Assembly (NCBI GenBank): GCA_021734505.1
Contig: JAIPIT010000003.1
Span: 1 to 56,471, forward strand
Source: Fidelibacterota bacterium
GTDB taxonomy: Bacteria > Fidelibacterota > Fidelibacteria > Fidelibacterales > Fidelibacteraceae
Direction of reading: 5' to 3'
DNA: 56,471 nucleotides
Under the pieces are notes generated by a model that saw only the letters and a list, made by a program, of their open reading frames with translations, searched no databases and was not told the origin of the DNA. This document shows positions 26,813-36,408 of this stretch, piece after piece (position 1 is the first letter of the stretch; the number at the start of each line of letters is the position of its first letter). The translations under genes and the position numbers were made by a program.

Positions 26813-26886
26813 TACCCCCGGCCCGATTCGAACGGGCGACCTCAGGTTTAGGAAACCTGCGCTCTATCCGTCTGAGCTACAGGGGC
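26813..26886 (-). tRNA. tRNA-Arg (anticodon CCT)
   Basis: Minus-strand cloverleaf: acceptor GCCCCTG/CGGGGGT (G1-U72 wobble) with discriminator A, D-arm with AGACGGATA loop, anticodon arm CAGGT-TTCCTAA-ACCTG (anticodon CCT), T-arm GCCCG-TTCGAAT-CGGGC. CCA is not encoded; 74 nt. Confidence 0.96.
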
Positions 26887-26900
26887 AAAGGACAGTCGCA

Positions 26901-26929
26901 ATTATAGCAAATTCGTAAATCGTTTACAA
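26901..26929 (-). promoter_or_regulatory. promoter of tRNA-Arg
   Basis: Minus-strand TTGTAA (26924-26929), 17-bp spacer, perfect TATAAT (26901-26906). It lies in the 49-bp gap after the stop of the secreted-protein gene, so tRNA-Arg and the following TPR gene can be expressed independently. Confidence 0.65.
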
Positions 26930-26935
26930 ACTCTT

Positions 26936-29107
26936 TTATCGGATAATGATGAACTTCAAGAATGTTGATTCTCCCAGAGCAAGCAAAACAGCACCGGTTT
27001 CTTCATCTAACACTTCTTCAGTCACAACGATCCGTGCAATATACACGCCACTTTTAACCAGTTGGTTCGTTTCTGTTTTCATATCCCATGATTCATCGCC
27101 TGTTGGAAAAGAGTGCACAATGGTTTTTATTTTCTCACCACGCTCAGAATAGATCATGATATCACATTTTGGCGGTATACCGTAAAAGTTAATTTTATTC
27201 TTATCGCCTGTACCCTCTCCATACTGCAAAGACCTGGCTCTTCGGTTATAGGGATTTGGTACCACGCGAATATTATCCAAATTTGAACTTGCGGGACGTT
27301 GTAATGAAGCTGACTCGTTGGTCATCGTATGAAATTTACTACTTGCGAGCTCTTTACCCGTACTGCCATCATCATAACTTTCAATATAGTAATAATATGA
27401 AAATCCACGAATAGCTGAACGGTCTTCACAAGTATTCACAAGAGGGTTACCTGTTGTACCTCCGTTTTCATAGATCAAATGGTAAGTTGAATCAGGTTCC
27501 TGTAAAGCACGATAGACCCTATATCCGGCAAAATTAGGATGAGCTTCAGCATTATCTGACCATTCCAAAACAATACGGTCGCCACCGGGAAGAACTGAAA
27601 AAAGCGAAGGTGGCGGCGGAGGGGTAGGAACCGTATAACCTGCTCCGTTATTATAATTATCTATAGCGCGTTGGAACGCTTGAAAAATGCTGTCTTTTCC
27701 TGTCATTACCCAAGCTCTTTTGTAAGCATCAATATCAGTGGTAAAACCACTCCCAGGCAAAGGTAGATTACCACTTGCCCCTGTGTATAATGAGTTTGCA
27801 GTGAAGTTGGCACGTTTACACCAATTTAGTCCGACTTCTTTACGATGTTCCCAATCCAAGGTACCAATTGCTTCGGCAAGAACGATCTTAACCGATTGAC
27901 CGTGAGCAAGATCATAAGGTCCAAAACCCATGCCTACACTGGCACCACCGGATCCGCCGGCTGTCCATTTATCTGCAGGCTCGCCGGAAGCTATAACTTC
28001 ATCCGCATGTGAGCTACCGCGACCTTCGCCTGCGGGAATATCGATTGCCGGAGCAACATTCGAAGGATTATCTTCCATGTGCAGATAACGCATGGTCATC
28101 ATGCTGGGGTCAAATTCAAGCGGGTCGTATTCAACTGTAGAATTTGAACCTAACCAACGATAAGTGCTCGGTTGAGCAGGATCATCGGAATGATCTATAG
28201 CCGATTTATCGGCATGAACAACTCCGGTTCCTGAAAAATGAGGACTTGCAAGGTGTCCGTCAATTTTAAAATCGGGGGCACCTAGGTTATCATATGGTGC
28301 CGTAAAACGTTCACTGTGAGTACCATTCCATGACCATACTGCACGAAGACCTTCATAACCGACATAATCTTTACCGGGGTAAGACCAATCGTTCATTTGG
28401 TTTTCTCCCCACTTGGCAGCACGTGTAACCAAGCTAAGGTCATAATCGGCCGCCTCATATGCACAGCCATATCGCCATTGCCAATAAAAGATCAAATCAT
28501 TCAGCGTCAAGTTGTGAGTTGTACCGGCAGCATCATAAATACCCGTGTTCTCAAAAGTATATTCATAAATGAAATAATTCTGATGGTCACTATGACTGAA
28601 GGCATAAATATCACGTGTAACTGTAATACCAAGTGATGTGTTGATCTTTGTATGTATCATTCGATCTGCAACAAGTGTTTCATCAATTATATCCACTTGA
28701 TCCGTATATATATGACGGGCAGCCGGTACACCATTAACAAGTACTTCTACTTGATCAAATTGACCAACAAGATCAAATTCCTGATTCATCCAGCTACCCA
28801 CCTCATCGACACGGCGGGGACCATCTATAATAACTTTATGGTCATATGGCAATGAATTGATGGGATCTGTAAAGTTCTTACATCCGATCCAAAAGCCTTT
28901 AGCGGCCTGTACATCCTGAAAACCTCTGAATTGAGGATAAGACAGACCATCAACCTGAGTATCTTTTGGACCTTCAGATTCCAATTCGCTTCCATGATCG
29001 AAAAACCAGTTTGAAAGTTCAGTGATCTGTAAATACTTCTTCTCACCGGCAAAACTAAGCGCAACCAGTATAATAAGAAGTAAAAAAGTGATTTTTTTCA
29101 TATTCAT
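26936..29107 (-). CDS. large secreted protein with FN3-like and variant C-terminal sorting domain
   Basis: 723 aa. Signal peptide at 1-20 (MKKITFLLLIILVALSFA). The main body (about 25-480) is not recognised and is rich in Trp/Tyr/Gly. A fibronectin-III-like domain (PGGDRIVLEWSDNAEAHPNFAGYRVYR) lies at about 505-600. The C-terminal about 110 residues (VVPNPYNRRAR... GIPPKCDIMIYSERGEKIKTI... LVKSGVYIARI... FLKFIIIR) look like a variant type-IX sorting/anchor domain. It sits 14 bp after the TonB-dependent receptor gene, so the two are probably made together, perhaps as a surface pair. The function is unknown. Confidence 0.8.
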   Translation of the reverse strand: MNMKKITFLLLIILVALSFAGEKKYLQITELSNWFFDHGSELESEGPKDTQVDGLSYPQFRGFQDVQAAKGFWIGCKNFTDPINSLPYDHKVIIDGPRRVDEVGSWMNQEFDLVGQFDQVEVLVNGVPAARHIYTDQVDIIDETLVADRMIHTKINTSLGITVTRDIYAFSHSDHQNYFIYEYTFENTGIYDAAGTTHNLTLNDLIFYWQWRYGCAYEAADYDLSLVTRAAKWGENQMNDWSYPGKDYVGYEGLRAVWSWNGTHSERFTAPYDNLGAPDFKIDGHLASPHFSGTGVVHADKSAIDHSDDPAQPSTYRWLGSNSTVEYDPLEFDPSMMTMRYLHMEDNPSNVAPAIDIPAGEGRGSSHADEVIASGEPADKWTAGGSGGASVGMGFGPYDLAHGQSVKIVLAEAIGTLDWEHRKEVGLNWCKRANFTANSLYTGASGNLPLPGSGFTTDIDAYKRAWVMTGKDSIFQAFQRAIDNYNNGAGYTVPTPPPPPSLFSVLPGGDRIVLEWSDNAEAHPNFAGYRVYRALQEPDSTYHLIYENGGTTGNPLVNTCEDRSAIRGFSYYYYIESYDDGSTGKELASSKFHTMTNESASLQRPASSNLDNIRVVPNPYNRRARSLQYGEGTGDKNKINFYGIPPKCDIMIYSERGEKIKTIVHSFPTGDESWDMKTETNQLVKSGVYIARIVVTEEVLDEETGAVLLALGESTFLKFIIIR

Positions 29108-29121
29108 CGTATTGGTCCTTA

Positions 29122-32100
29122 TTATTTATTAAGGTCAAATGACAGGTTAATACCAAAGAATATATCTCTTGGATTCAGGAAGTTGAATGAGGAGAAGTTT
29201 GGCATATCAATATATGCTTTCGAATCGAGTACTTCCTGTACATGTGCATCATCTTCAAGGACGTAAATGCCTTGATCGAAGCGATAGTAATCTTCATCGG
29301 CAGCATTGTAATAGATAACACCTGTTTCACCTACACCCGCTGATGCAATATCCCAAACATGTTCCATGGGAACATATTCAACACCGATATCACGAAATTC
29401 GCCAGGACTGTCATTTCCGGGAATATTGCCGTAATCGTCTATCTCATCAATGATCTCTTGAGGGTAATGCAGTGAATAGTAATAACTATCACTATCTGTT
29501 GAGCTGAAAACTGATCCGGTATATAAAGATTTCTTATTTATCACATTATAAATATCTACAAAGAACGAAAGTGTAAAGCGGTCAAAATAGAATTTCTTAT
29601 TGAATTTCATATCTGCATAATAAGAATCTTTCCAGCGAATATTATTGATGATCTTAATGCCATTTTCGCGTTTACTTGTCGGATTCCAGGTTATCCAGTT
29701 ACCTTGTGTCCAGCCACCGATAAGACCGCAATGCCAGCCGCCTAAAAGATTCACACCTGCAACTTTCGGTCCAAAATCTTCAGGAGTATGAAAGTCAAGA
29801 TAAGCTTTCATACGAGGTACGGGAAGAGCTTGTCCGTAAATGGGCTCATTTCGTTCATATTCGCGCTGTACCATTACATCCTGATAATATTGTTGCAAGC
29901 CGAACTGACCCCAGGATTGAACCCGGTATTCAAGATTTATATTACCCGTAAACCATTCACCATATACTTTAGACAATTCAATTTCCGCACCGCGGATGTC
30001 TTCATAACTGTTTGCAGTGAGCAAACCATAATCCGCGCCACCATCCACGCTCTGGAAATAAGTGCGGTCTTCTTGGTTAACGATATCTTTATAATACCCT
30101 GAAATTCTCAGCAAATAATCATCGAATACTGCCTGGTCAAAACCGATCTCATAGGATGTTGTGTTTGCCAGAGGAACTGTCGGATTACCCATGGTGATAA
30201 CCTTACCGGTTGCATAACGTTGTACCCGATACATGCTTTCTGACGCAGGCAACTGAACATATTGGCCATAATTGAAAAATAGTTTAGATGTTTCACTGAT
30301 CGGGTGCGAAATACCAATTCGCGGACTGATATATAATTGCGGTTTGATCTTAACCATCTCAACTTCTGCACTCGGACTGCCAAAGAATGCATCATATTCA
30401 GTCACATTGTACCACTCACCATTTGCGTTGATATACTGACCGGTGACACCAAGGTTAGCAACTAAACCTTCATACTCAAGTTTATCCTGCGCATAGAAAA
30501 TAAAGCGATAAGGATTTTGCTCGTATTCCGTCCAGTATTGTCCGCTTGGGAGGATCGTCCATGAACCAAAATTCATTTCTAAGTGATCATACTGGAATTC
30601 AATACCGGCTTTGAGCTGATTGTGTTCGTTAAGCTGATTTCCATAATCGGCACGAACACGGTAAGTTACTATAGAACTGGAATCGCGGCCGGTGCCAAAT
30701 GCACCACCCATCATCATACCGGTGATACCAACGAGAGAAAGATCTTCGTGCCAGCCGAAAGGAGAATCGTCATAATAGTAACCGGGGACAACCTCCACCA
30801 TATTTGCTTCAGTAGTATCTCGGTAAGGCATTGGTCCTGTCTCATAACGTTTAGTTTGGATCTGACCAATAATATCCAAAGTACTGTTGTCAGTTAATAG
30901 ATTCGTGTATTTCAAAGAATAGGTATTATCATATTCGCTTGATATTGAATAATAAGAATCCGAGAATACGCGGGTATCAAATACATTAAGATCGGTAACA
31001 GCAGATGCGGGACCGGAAACACTGCTCATCATACCGGCGTATCCGCTACGTGAAGTTGATGTGCCGTTCTTATAATGCATCATGCCGATAAAAGACAGTT
31101 TTTGGTTAGATGAAAGATTGGACGTCATTTTCAACATACCGGTGCGATCTGTAATACCATCAGTACACATCGGAACTATATACATGCTTTTGTCTTCACG
31201 ATAGGATGCAAAAAATCTTAGATTACCCAGTTTTTTGCTTATGAAAGGAACCGGACCACCGAAACCCGCATCAATATTATAATCCCAGTCTTTAATAACA
31301 CCATAACGGCGATGTTCATATAAATAAGCGCGTTGAGCACCTGCTGAGGTTAGATCATCATTGGGATTTGTGTTTGACAATAATGACAAAGCTTTACTGT
31401 TCCAGCCATTGAAAGATATATATTGTTCCTGAGTATATGATGGCCAAGGTGATACATCGTAAACACCGTTCCCATTGATATCATCATAGTATTCACCAAT
31501 ATCCCACTGACCGTTTCCGTTTATATCATTATAGGAATCGCCGCTGGTACCATTCCAACATACTTCATCATCCATATAAGGTTTTAACCAGAATGATTCG
31601 GGATCGTAGGGAGAAATATTAAACGCTTTATTTGCTCCGGGACTACCTTTAAGATTCATGACAAATTCATATTTATCGGGATCACCATCGCGCATCACAA
31701 CATTGACCACACCTGATCGAACATTGTTATATTCAGCACCCATACCACCTGTTTGAACCGACAAGGCCTGAACGGCGCTGAGAGGAACAACTGATGTCGG
31801 CTCATTGGTACGAGCATCTCTTTGTATCACTCCGTCAACCATAAAGGAAACCTCATCACTTCCCGATCCACGAATACCGTAACCGGAAGTAACACCGACT
31901 TTCAAAGAAACGACTTCACCGATAGTAGTTGCAGGTAGTGCATCGATCTCGTCCTTAGAGATATTTGACATCGAACCCGTAACGTCAACTTCCACAACTT
32001 TTTGAACGGCTTCAACGATCACACCTTCAAGGCCAATAACATCAGCTTGCATTTTGTAGTCAAGACGATTAGTAAGATCAATTTTTACTGCAACATCTTT

Positions 32101-32352
32101 CATGGTTACTCTTTCGTAACCGATATATTGTGCGATCACGTTATATGTACCGGGAGGTACATTCATGATCACATAGTATCCTTCTGCATTTGTTGCGGCA
32201 CCTAACCTGGTCCCCTCAACAAGTACATTTGCACCGGCTAATGACTCACCGGTTTTTTCATCTGTAATTGTACCCATTATTTTACCGGTAACACCGGCAA
32301 AAGCAATACCAACTACAAACAATAAACATAAAATCCGTTTCAGATTACTCAT
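29122..32352 (-). CDS. TonB-dependent outer-membrane receptor with carboxypeptidase-regulatory domain
   Basis: 1076 aa. Signal peptide (about 1-20), CarboxypepD_reg-like beta-sandwich (GKIMGTITDEKTGESLAGANV to about 110), plug domain (about 130-235: GVTSGYGIRGSGSDEVSFMVDGV), then a long beta-barrel ending in Phe/Leu-rich strands (IFFGINLSFDLNK). In the barrel's first extracellular part there are two DINGNG-x-(W/V)-D repeats (near 275-300) resembling calcium-binding loops. It imports an unknown ligand using TonB energy. I use the ATG at 32352 with GAGGT upstream; another ATG four codons earlier has none. Confidence 0.93.
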   Translation of the reverse strand: MSNLKRILCLLFVVGIAFAGVTGKIMGTITDEKTGESLAGANVLVEGTRLGAATNAEGYYVIMNVPPGTYNVIAQYIGYERVTMKDVAVKIDLTNRLDYKMQADVIGLEGVIVEAVQKVVEVDVTGSMSNISKDEIDALPATTIGEVVSLKVGVTSGYGIRGSGSDEVSFMVDGVIQRDARTNEPTSVVPLSAVQALSVQTGGMGAEYNNVRSGVVNVVMRDGDPDKYEFVMNLKGSPGANKAFNISPYDPESFWLKPYMDDEVCWNGTSGDSYNDINGNGQWDIGEYYDDINGNGVYDVSPWPSYTQEQYISFNGWNSKALSLLSNTNPNDDLTSAGAQRAYLYEHRRYGVIKDWDYNIDAGFGGPVPFISKKLGNLRFFASYREDKSMYIVPMCTDGITDRTGMLKMTSNLSSNQKLSFIGMMHYKNGTSTSRSGYAGMMSSVSGPASAVTDLNVFDTRVFSDSYYSISSEYDNTYSLKYTNLLTDNSTLDIIGQIQTKRYETGPMPYRDTTEANMVEVVPGYYYDDSPFGWHEDLSLVGITGMMMGGAFGTGRDSSSIVTYRVRADYGNQLNEHNQLKAGIEFQYDHLEMNFGSWTILPSGQYWTEYEQNPYRFIFYAQDKLEYEGLVANLGVTGQYINANGEWYNVTEYDAFFGSPSAEVEMVKIKPQLYISPRIGISHPISETSKLFFNYGQYVQLPASESMYRVQRYATGKVITMGNPTVPLANTTSYEIGFDQAVFDDYLLRISGYYKDIVNQEDRTYFQSVDGGADYGLLTANSYEDIRGAEIELSKVYGEWFTGNINLEYRVQSWGQFGLQQYYQDVMVQREYERNEPIYGQALPVPRMKAYLDFHTPEDFGPKVAGVNLLGGWHCGLIGGWTQGNWITWNPTSKRENGIKIINNIRWKDSYYADMKFNKKFYFDRFTLSFFVDIYNVINKKSLYTGSVFSSTDSDSYYYSLHYPQEIIDEIDDYGNIPGNDSPGEFRDIGVEYVPMEHVWDIASAGVGETGVIYYNAADEDYYRFDQGIYVLEDDAHVQEVLDSKAYIDMPNFSSFNFLNPRDIFFGINLSFDLNK

Positions 32353-32424
32353 TATATACCTCATTGTTTAGATGAGCTTATTGACTCTTTCCCCAAAATC
32401 CACCTTGTTTATCAAAAGCTTTTT

Positions 32425-32453
32425 AAAATAAAAGAAATGCTAAACATATACAA
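32425..32453 (-). promoter_or_regulatory. putative promoter of the TonB-dependent receptor
   Basis: Minus-strand TTGTAT (32448-32453), 17-bp spacer, TATTTT (32425-32430), about 70 bp before the start codon. Confidence 0.4.
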
Positions 32454-32550
32454 TTGATTTTATGTTTTTTTATTAAAAAAGCAGAAGGAAATTCGAAGGA
32501 ATTATGAAAACACAGCGCTTTGATTCATAACTGATTAATATTCACTGAAT

Positions 32551-32582
32551 AAAAGGAAAAGGCGATCAAATGACCGCCTTCT
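32551..32582 (-). terminator. terminator of the MFS gene
   Basis: Minus strand: AAGGCG stem, 10-nt loop, CGCCTT then TTCCTTTT, about 25 bp after the stop of the MFS transporter. Confidence 0.7.
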
Positions 32583-32605
32583 CTGAAGAGTATTGTTTTA
32601 TGTCT

Positions 32606-33925
32606 TTATTTTAAGAATTCAACTTCTTTTTTACCTTTTTCAATATCAACTCTGCGTAAAAGCAGTCCACCGATAAGGAAAAGGGCCAATATTGAGAGTA
32701 CACCGTAACGAACACCCATGTTTTCCAGTTGCATACCACCAATAGTTAAATCCGAAGCGTTGCGTGCAAGCAGTGCAACGACAGCCATTAAACTCGGACC
32801 GATAACCGCTGCGAATTTTCCCAGCAAGTTAAAGAATCCGTAGAATTCCGCCGATTTGTTCGCAGGAATAATACGCGAATACAAGGATCGGCTTATTGCC
32901 TGTATACCGCCCTGGAAAAGCCCGATGGCAACTGCCAGTGCATAAAAATGCCAGACCTGGTTCATAAAGAATCCGATAAAAGTGATCACGGCATATGCGG
33001 CAATACCAATGTATAAGGAATTCTTGGCACCGATCTTTCTGGCTACAAGACTGTATAAAAGTGATCCTCCGAAAGCAACGAACTGAACGATCAATAAAGC
33101 TACGATCAGCGCGGATGAGGGAAATTCAAGTGCGGTTCCGATCGAAATGGCCATGCGGATGATCGTATCCACTCCATCAATATAGAACCAATAAGCCAAG
33201 AGGAAAGTCCCCACAACTTTTAAGTGCCGGATCTCTTTGAACGTCCCGATCAGCTGGAGCCATCCTGCTTTGATGGTTGCCCAGAGTCCCAAACCCGTTT
33301 TTGCGAATTGAGGTTCTTTTACGACCAGGAAAATGGGAATTGAGAAAAGCGCCCACCAAATGGCAACGGATAGAAAGGATATTTTGATCGCCAATGTGCC
33401 ATCGGCTATGCCAAACATCTCAGGTTTAAGATACATCATGACATTGATCAGAAAAAGAAGGCCTCCCCCAATATAACCCATGGCAAAGCCAAGCGATGAT
33501 ACATGATCGACTTTCTTCTCAGAGGCAACTCCGGGTAATAAAGAATCATAAAATATGTTACCACCCGAGAAACCGATCGTTGCAACTACGTACATAAACG
33601 CAGCTACCTGCCACTGTCCCTGATGAACCATAAAAAGTCCACCTGTCATAACTATTCCAATGAATGCAAAAGTAAACAGGAATTTTTTCTTCGCGGATCC
33701 TTTATCGGCAATAGCTCCAAGAAAAGGAGCTAATATTGCGACAACCAGAGATGCGATAGAATTTGCAAATCCCAATCGGGCCGTTGTATCCACATTGGCG
33801 ACACCCGAACTCCAATACTGTGAGAAAAAGATGGGGAAAAATCCCGCCATCACGGTCGTAGCAAAGGCAGAATTTGCCCAATCATACATAGCCCACGACC
33901 AAATCGTTTTCTTTTGATCTAACAT
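32606..33925 (-). CDS. MFS transporter, UMF1/Atg22-like family
   Basis: 439-aa inner-membrane protein with about 12 hydrophobic segments. The N-terminus (IWSWAMYDWANSAFATTVMAGFFPIFF) is the hallmark of the UMF1 family (MFS_1_like, related to the yeast vacuolar effluxer Atg22). A typical AIADKGSAKKK loop follows TM3. The family is linked to efflux, possibly of amino acids; the substrate is unknown. AGGAGG lies close upstream of the ATG. It appears monocistronic, with its own terminator. Confidence 0.9.
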   Translation of the reverse strand: MLDQKKTIWSWAMYDWANSAFATTVMAGFFPIFFSQYWSSGVANVDTTARLGFANSIASLVVAILAPFLGAIADKGSAKKKFLFTFAFIGIVMTGGLFMVHQGQWQVAAFMYVVATIGFSGGNIFYDSLLPGVASEKKVDHVSSLGFAMGYIGGGLLFLINVMMYLKPEMFGIADGTLAIKISFLSVAIWWALFSIPIFLVVKEPQFAKTGLGLWATIKAGWLQLIGTFKEIRHLKVVGTFLLAYWFYIDGVDTIIRMAISIGTALEFPSSALIVALLIVQFVAFGGSLLYSLVARKIGAKNSLYIGIAAYAVITFIGFFMNQVWHFYALAVAIGLFQGGIQAISRSLYSRIIPANKSAEFYGFFNLLGKFAAVIGPSLMAVVALLARNASDLTIGGMQLENMGVRYGVLSILALFLIGGLLLRRVDIEKGKKEVEFLK

Positions 33926-34037
33926 AATTCCCTCCTTAAATCAATTGATCCTTCTTCGTCAAGACTTCCATCTTCGCCAAGGCTACGATGGACAAGACAA
34001 AGGGCAGGCAATTGACAATTATAAATACCAAAGAAGC

Positions 34038-34628
34038 TTATGTGCTTTTTTGCTTCTCGGTGTCCTGACTTTTTAATTTATATTCTTCCAATGGAAGATA
34101 AGCTAATTTACCTTGGCGATAACAACTTTCATACCAAATAATCCGGTCGATCTCAAATACTTCGGGTTCTAATGTAATGTCGTAAAATGTAGATAACAGG
34201 TCTTCATGAACTTTATGTTTAATCCGTCCAAGCGTAATGTGAGGTGCAAACCGTTTACCGGTATCATCAAATCCCATAGCTATAAAACCGGTATTCATTT
34301 CATCGGATAATTGGTAAACCACATGGGGGCTTTTCTGTAGACCTGCCCACAATATACGCGGTTCACCTTCTCTGGGAAACTGACCCAGATCACTTAGTTG
34401 AAGCTGAAATGGTTCAACGTTTGAAACAATACGCTTAAATTCATTTCTAACATCCTCCAGAATCCAATCCGGAGTATCACCCAGAAATTTCAACGTAATA
34501 TGTAAAAGTTCAGGATCCGTCCATTTTACACCCTCTGAAACAGATTCGAGTTGTGTCTGCACCATTTTTAACTTTTCTTTAATAGCATCCGGTAGCGGTA
34601 ATGCAATAAAAGTTCGCTTATCTGGCAT
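34038..34628 (-). CDS. thpR: RNA 2',3'-cyclic phosphodiesterase (LigT/2H family)
   Basis: 196 aa. The two catalytic H-x-T-x motifs, HITLKFLGD (about 46) and HITLGRIKH (about 126), define the 2H phosphoesterase fold. It opens 2',3'-cyclic phosphates on RNA ends. AAGGAG precedes the start. It is the last gene of the ybaB-recR-pgsA-pgpA-cinA run, 17 bp after cinA, a frequent neighbour. Confidence 0.95.
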   Translation of the reverse strand: MPDKRTFIALPLPDAIKEKLKMVQTQLESVSEGVKWTDPELLHITLKFLGDTPDWILEDVRNEFKRIVSNVEPFQLQLSDLGQFPREGEPRILWAGLQKSPHVVYQLSDEMNTGFIAMGFDDTGKRFAPHITLGRIKHKVHEDLLSTFYDITLEPEVFEIDRIIWYESCYRQGKLAYLPLEEYKLKSQDTEKQKST

Positions 34629-34645
34629 TGAATATCTCCTTTGAA

Positions 34646-35887
34646 TTATTCGTCGTCAATTAAAGTCAATCGAACACGGTTCAGAGCTGCGCGAGCCGCA
34701 TATTCCTTGTTCTTTTTTCGTCCTCTGTTAAAATCTAATTTTTGTATATGAATTTTTTCTTTGTATGCAATGGCAAGATAGATCAAGCCAACCGGTTTAC
34801 CGGGCGTTGCGCCATCAGGACCCGCTATCCCGCTGACCCCGATGGCGATATCCGCTCCGGTTTTATTTTTTAAGCCTTTTACCATGGCTTCCACTGTTTC
34901 TGCACTTACGGCACCGTATTTATCAAGAATATGTGGGTCAACGCCCAGCGATCGTATCTTTGCTTCATTGCTATAAACAATAAATCCTTCTTTAAAAACT
35001 GAGGATGAACCGGATATATTGGTGATCATATCGGCGATGGCGCCTCCGGTGCAGGATTCTGCAACCGTGATGATCAAACCCTTATCCTTACATAAATTCA
35101 CCACGATCTCCGCCATGGATTCGTCAAGCAAGGAATAAACCGAATCTCCGAGTAATTCTTGTATCTTCATTTGAGCTTCTTCAACTTTTAGCTTATCGCT
35201 TCCGCCGAGCCGAAGGGTGATCCCTTTAACGGAAGGATAATACCCAATGCTCAACTCTTTTTCAATATCAGGCATGACAGCCATGATCCGGTCGGCGATC
35301 TCCGATTCGGGTAAACCAAATGTATTGATCTGTAATTCGGTGTTCAAAACCTTTGAATACTTCGATAATTCGGGTAAAATGCTCTCCGTCATCATATTTT
35401 GCATTTCATAAGGAACGCCCGGCATGACAAAAAAGCTTTTTTCATCTTTACGAAAGATCATTCCACTGGCCGTACCCATCTTGTTAATGATGCGTTCTGC
35501 ATTATCGGGAATAACGGCTTGACCCTTATTCCTTTCTGACGGTATTCTTCCACGCTTCTTAAAGAATTCTTCTACCCATTTATATGCTTCTTCGGAAAAA
35601 ACCAGGTTTCCGCCAAAATATGAGGTGATCACCGCCTTGGTGCGATCGTCCTCCGTAGGACCAAGCCCTCCGGTTATAAATATATAATCCGTTGCTTTTT
35701 CAACTTGGTCCAATGCTTTTATGATAGCCTCTTTTTCATCGGCGATCACGACATGTTTAATGACCTTTACGCCAATATTTTTTAATTCCTTGCTCATCCA
35801 TGTGGCATTCGTATTCACGGTATGCCCGGCGAGAAGCTCGTCGCCGATGTTAATGATCTCGGCAATTTTTTGATTATGATCGTTCAT
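34646..35887 (-). CDS. cinA: CinA-like protein (MoCF-binding domain plus nicotinamide-nucleotide amidase domain)
   Basis: 413 aa. The N-terminal molybdopterin-binding-like domain (IINIGDELLAGHTVNTNATW; ITGGLGPTEDDRT) is the ADP-ribose/NMN-related pyrophosphatase half of CinA. The C-terminal PncC domain (VAESCTGGAIADMITNISGSS; SGIAGPDGATPGKPVGL) deamidates NMN. The start at 35887 gives the family N-terminus; the frame upstream only reads through the palindrome and into pgpA. No Shine-Dalgarno is visible, and an AGAGACGC palindrome (35902-35929) forms the leader. Confidence 0.95.
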   Translation of the reverse strand: MNDHNQKIAEIINIGDELLAGHTVNTNATWMSKELKNIGVKVIKHVVIADEKEAIIKALDQVEKATDYIFITGGLGPTEDDRTKAVITSYFGGNLVFSEEAYKWVEEFFKKRGRIPSERNKGQAVIPDNAERIINKMGTASGMIFRKDEKSFFVMPGVPYEMQNMMTESILPELSKYSKVLNTELQINTFGLPESEIADRIMAVMPDIEKELSIGYYPSVKGITLRLGGSDKLKVEEAQMKIQELLGDSVYSLLDESMAEIVVNLCKDKGLIITVAESCTGGAIADMITNISGSSSVFKEGFIVYSNEAKIRSLGVDPHILDKYGAVSAETVEAMVKGLKNKTGADIAIGVSGIAGPDGATPGKPVGLIYLAIAYKEKIHIQKLDFNRGRKKNKEYAARAALNRVRLTLIDDE

Positions 35888-35901
35888 ATTTTTTCGATTT
35901 T

Positions 35902-35929
35902 GTAAAGACGCAAAATCTTGCGTCTCTAC
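35902..35929. repeat. GTA(A/G)AGACGC palindrome between pgpA and cinA
   Basis: gtaaagacgcaa-aatc-ttgcgtctctac. It begins two bases after the pgpA stop (TAGCTGTAGAGAC on the minus strand) and ends 14 bp before the cinA start. It is a member of the variable-stem palindrome family inside an operon. Confidence 0.8.
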
Positions 35930-35931
35930 AG

Positions 35932-36408
35932 CTACAGGAATAATCTCCAAATCCCAAACGTTATTAACCATGCCGGCACTGCAGCCAACACATCATCCAG
36001 CATGATACCAACGGCTCCGGGTATCTTTTCGGCTTTGCGTATGAGCCAGGGTTTCCAGATATCAAAAACCCGAAACAGGGTAAAAGCGATCAATACCACC
36101 CAAATGTTATCCTTGGGTAAGGCGATCAGCGCCAACCACATCCCCGCAACTTCATCCATGACGAACCATTTGGGGTCTTTTATGTCTTTATGACGGATCA
36201 GATCATATCCGGACAGCAAGCCGATGAGTAACAAAATAAAAAATATTTCAATATCCCAGATCAGTTTTATATCAAACGTACCTGCCACAATAAAGATGAT
36301 AGCAACGGTAACAAGCGATGCTATTGTTCCGGGAAATAAAGGAAAATATCCGATCCCCAAAAAGGATCCGATCATATGAGAGAACCAACGTGATCTTTCT
36401 TTATTCAT
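35932..36408 (-). CDS. pgpA: phosphatidylglycerophosphatase A
   Basis: Dephosphorylates phosphatidylglycerophosphate in the inner membrane. 158 aa. The N-terminus has GSFLGIGYFPLFPGTIAS (PgpA signature), then FVMDEVAGMWLAL (catalytic region) and several membrane segments. Overlaps the end of pgsA by 8 bp. PgsA and PgpA are consecutive steps of phosphatidylglycerol synthesis. Confidence 0.94.
   Translation of the reverse strand: MNKERSRWFSHMIGSFLGIGYFPLFPGTIASLVTVAIIFIVAGTFDIKLIWDIEIFFILLLIGLLSGYDLIRHKDIKDPKWFVMDEVAGMWLALIALPKDNIWVVLIAFTLFRVFDIWKPWLIRKAEKIPGAVGIMLDDVLAAVPAWLITFGIWRLFL

Noticed and set aside
26813-26886. Integrated element at tRNA-Arg
   Set aside because: No integrase, no duplicated tRNA 3' end, and housekeeping-like genes on both sides.
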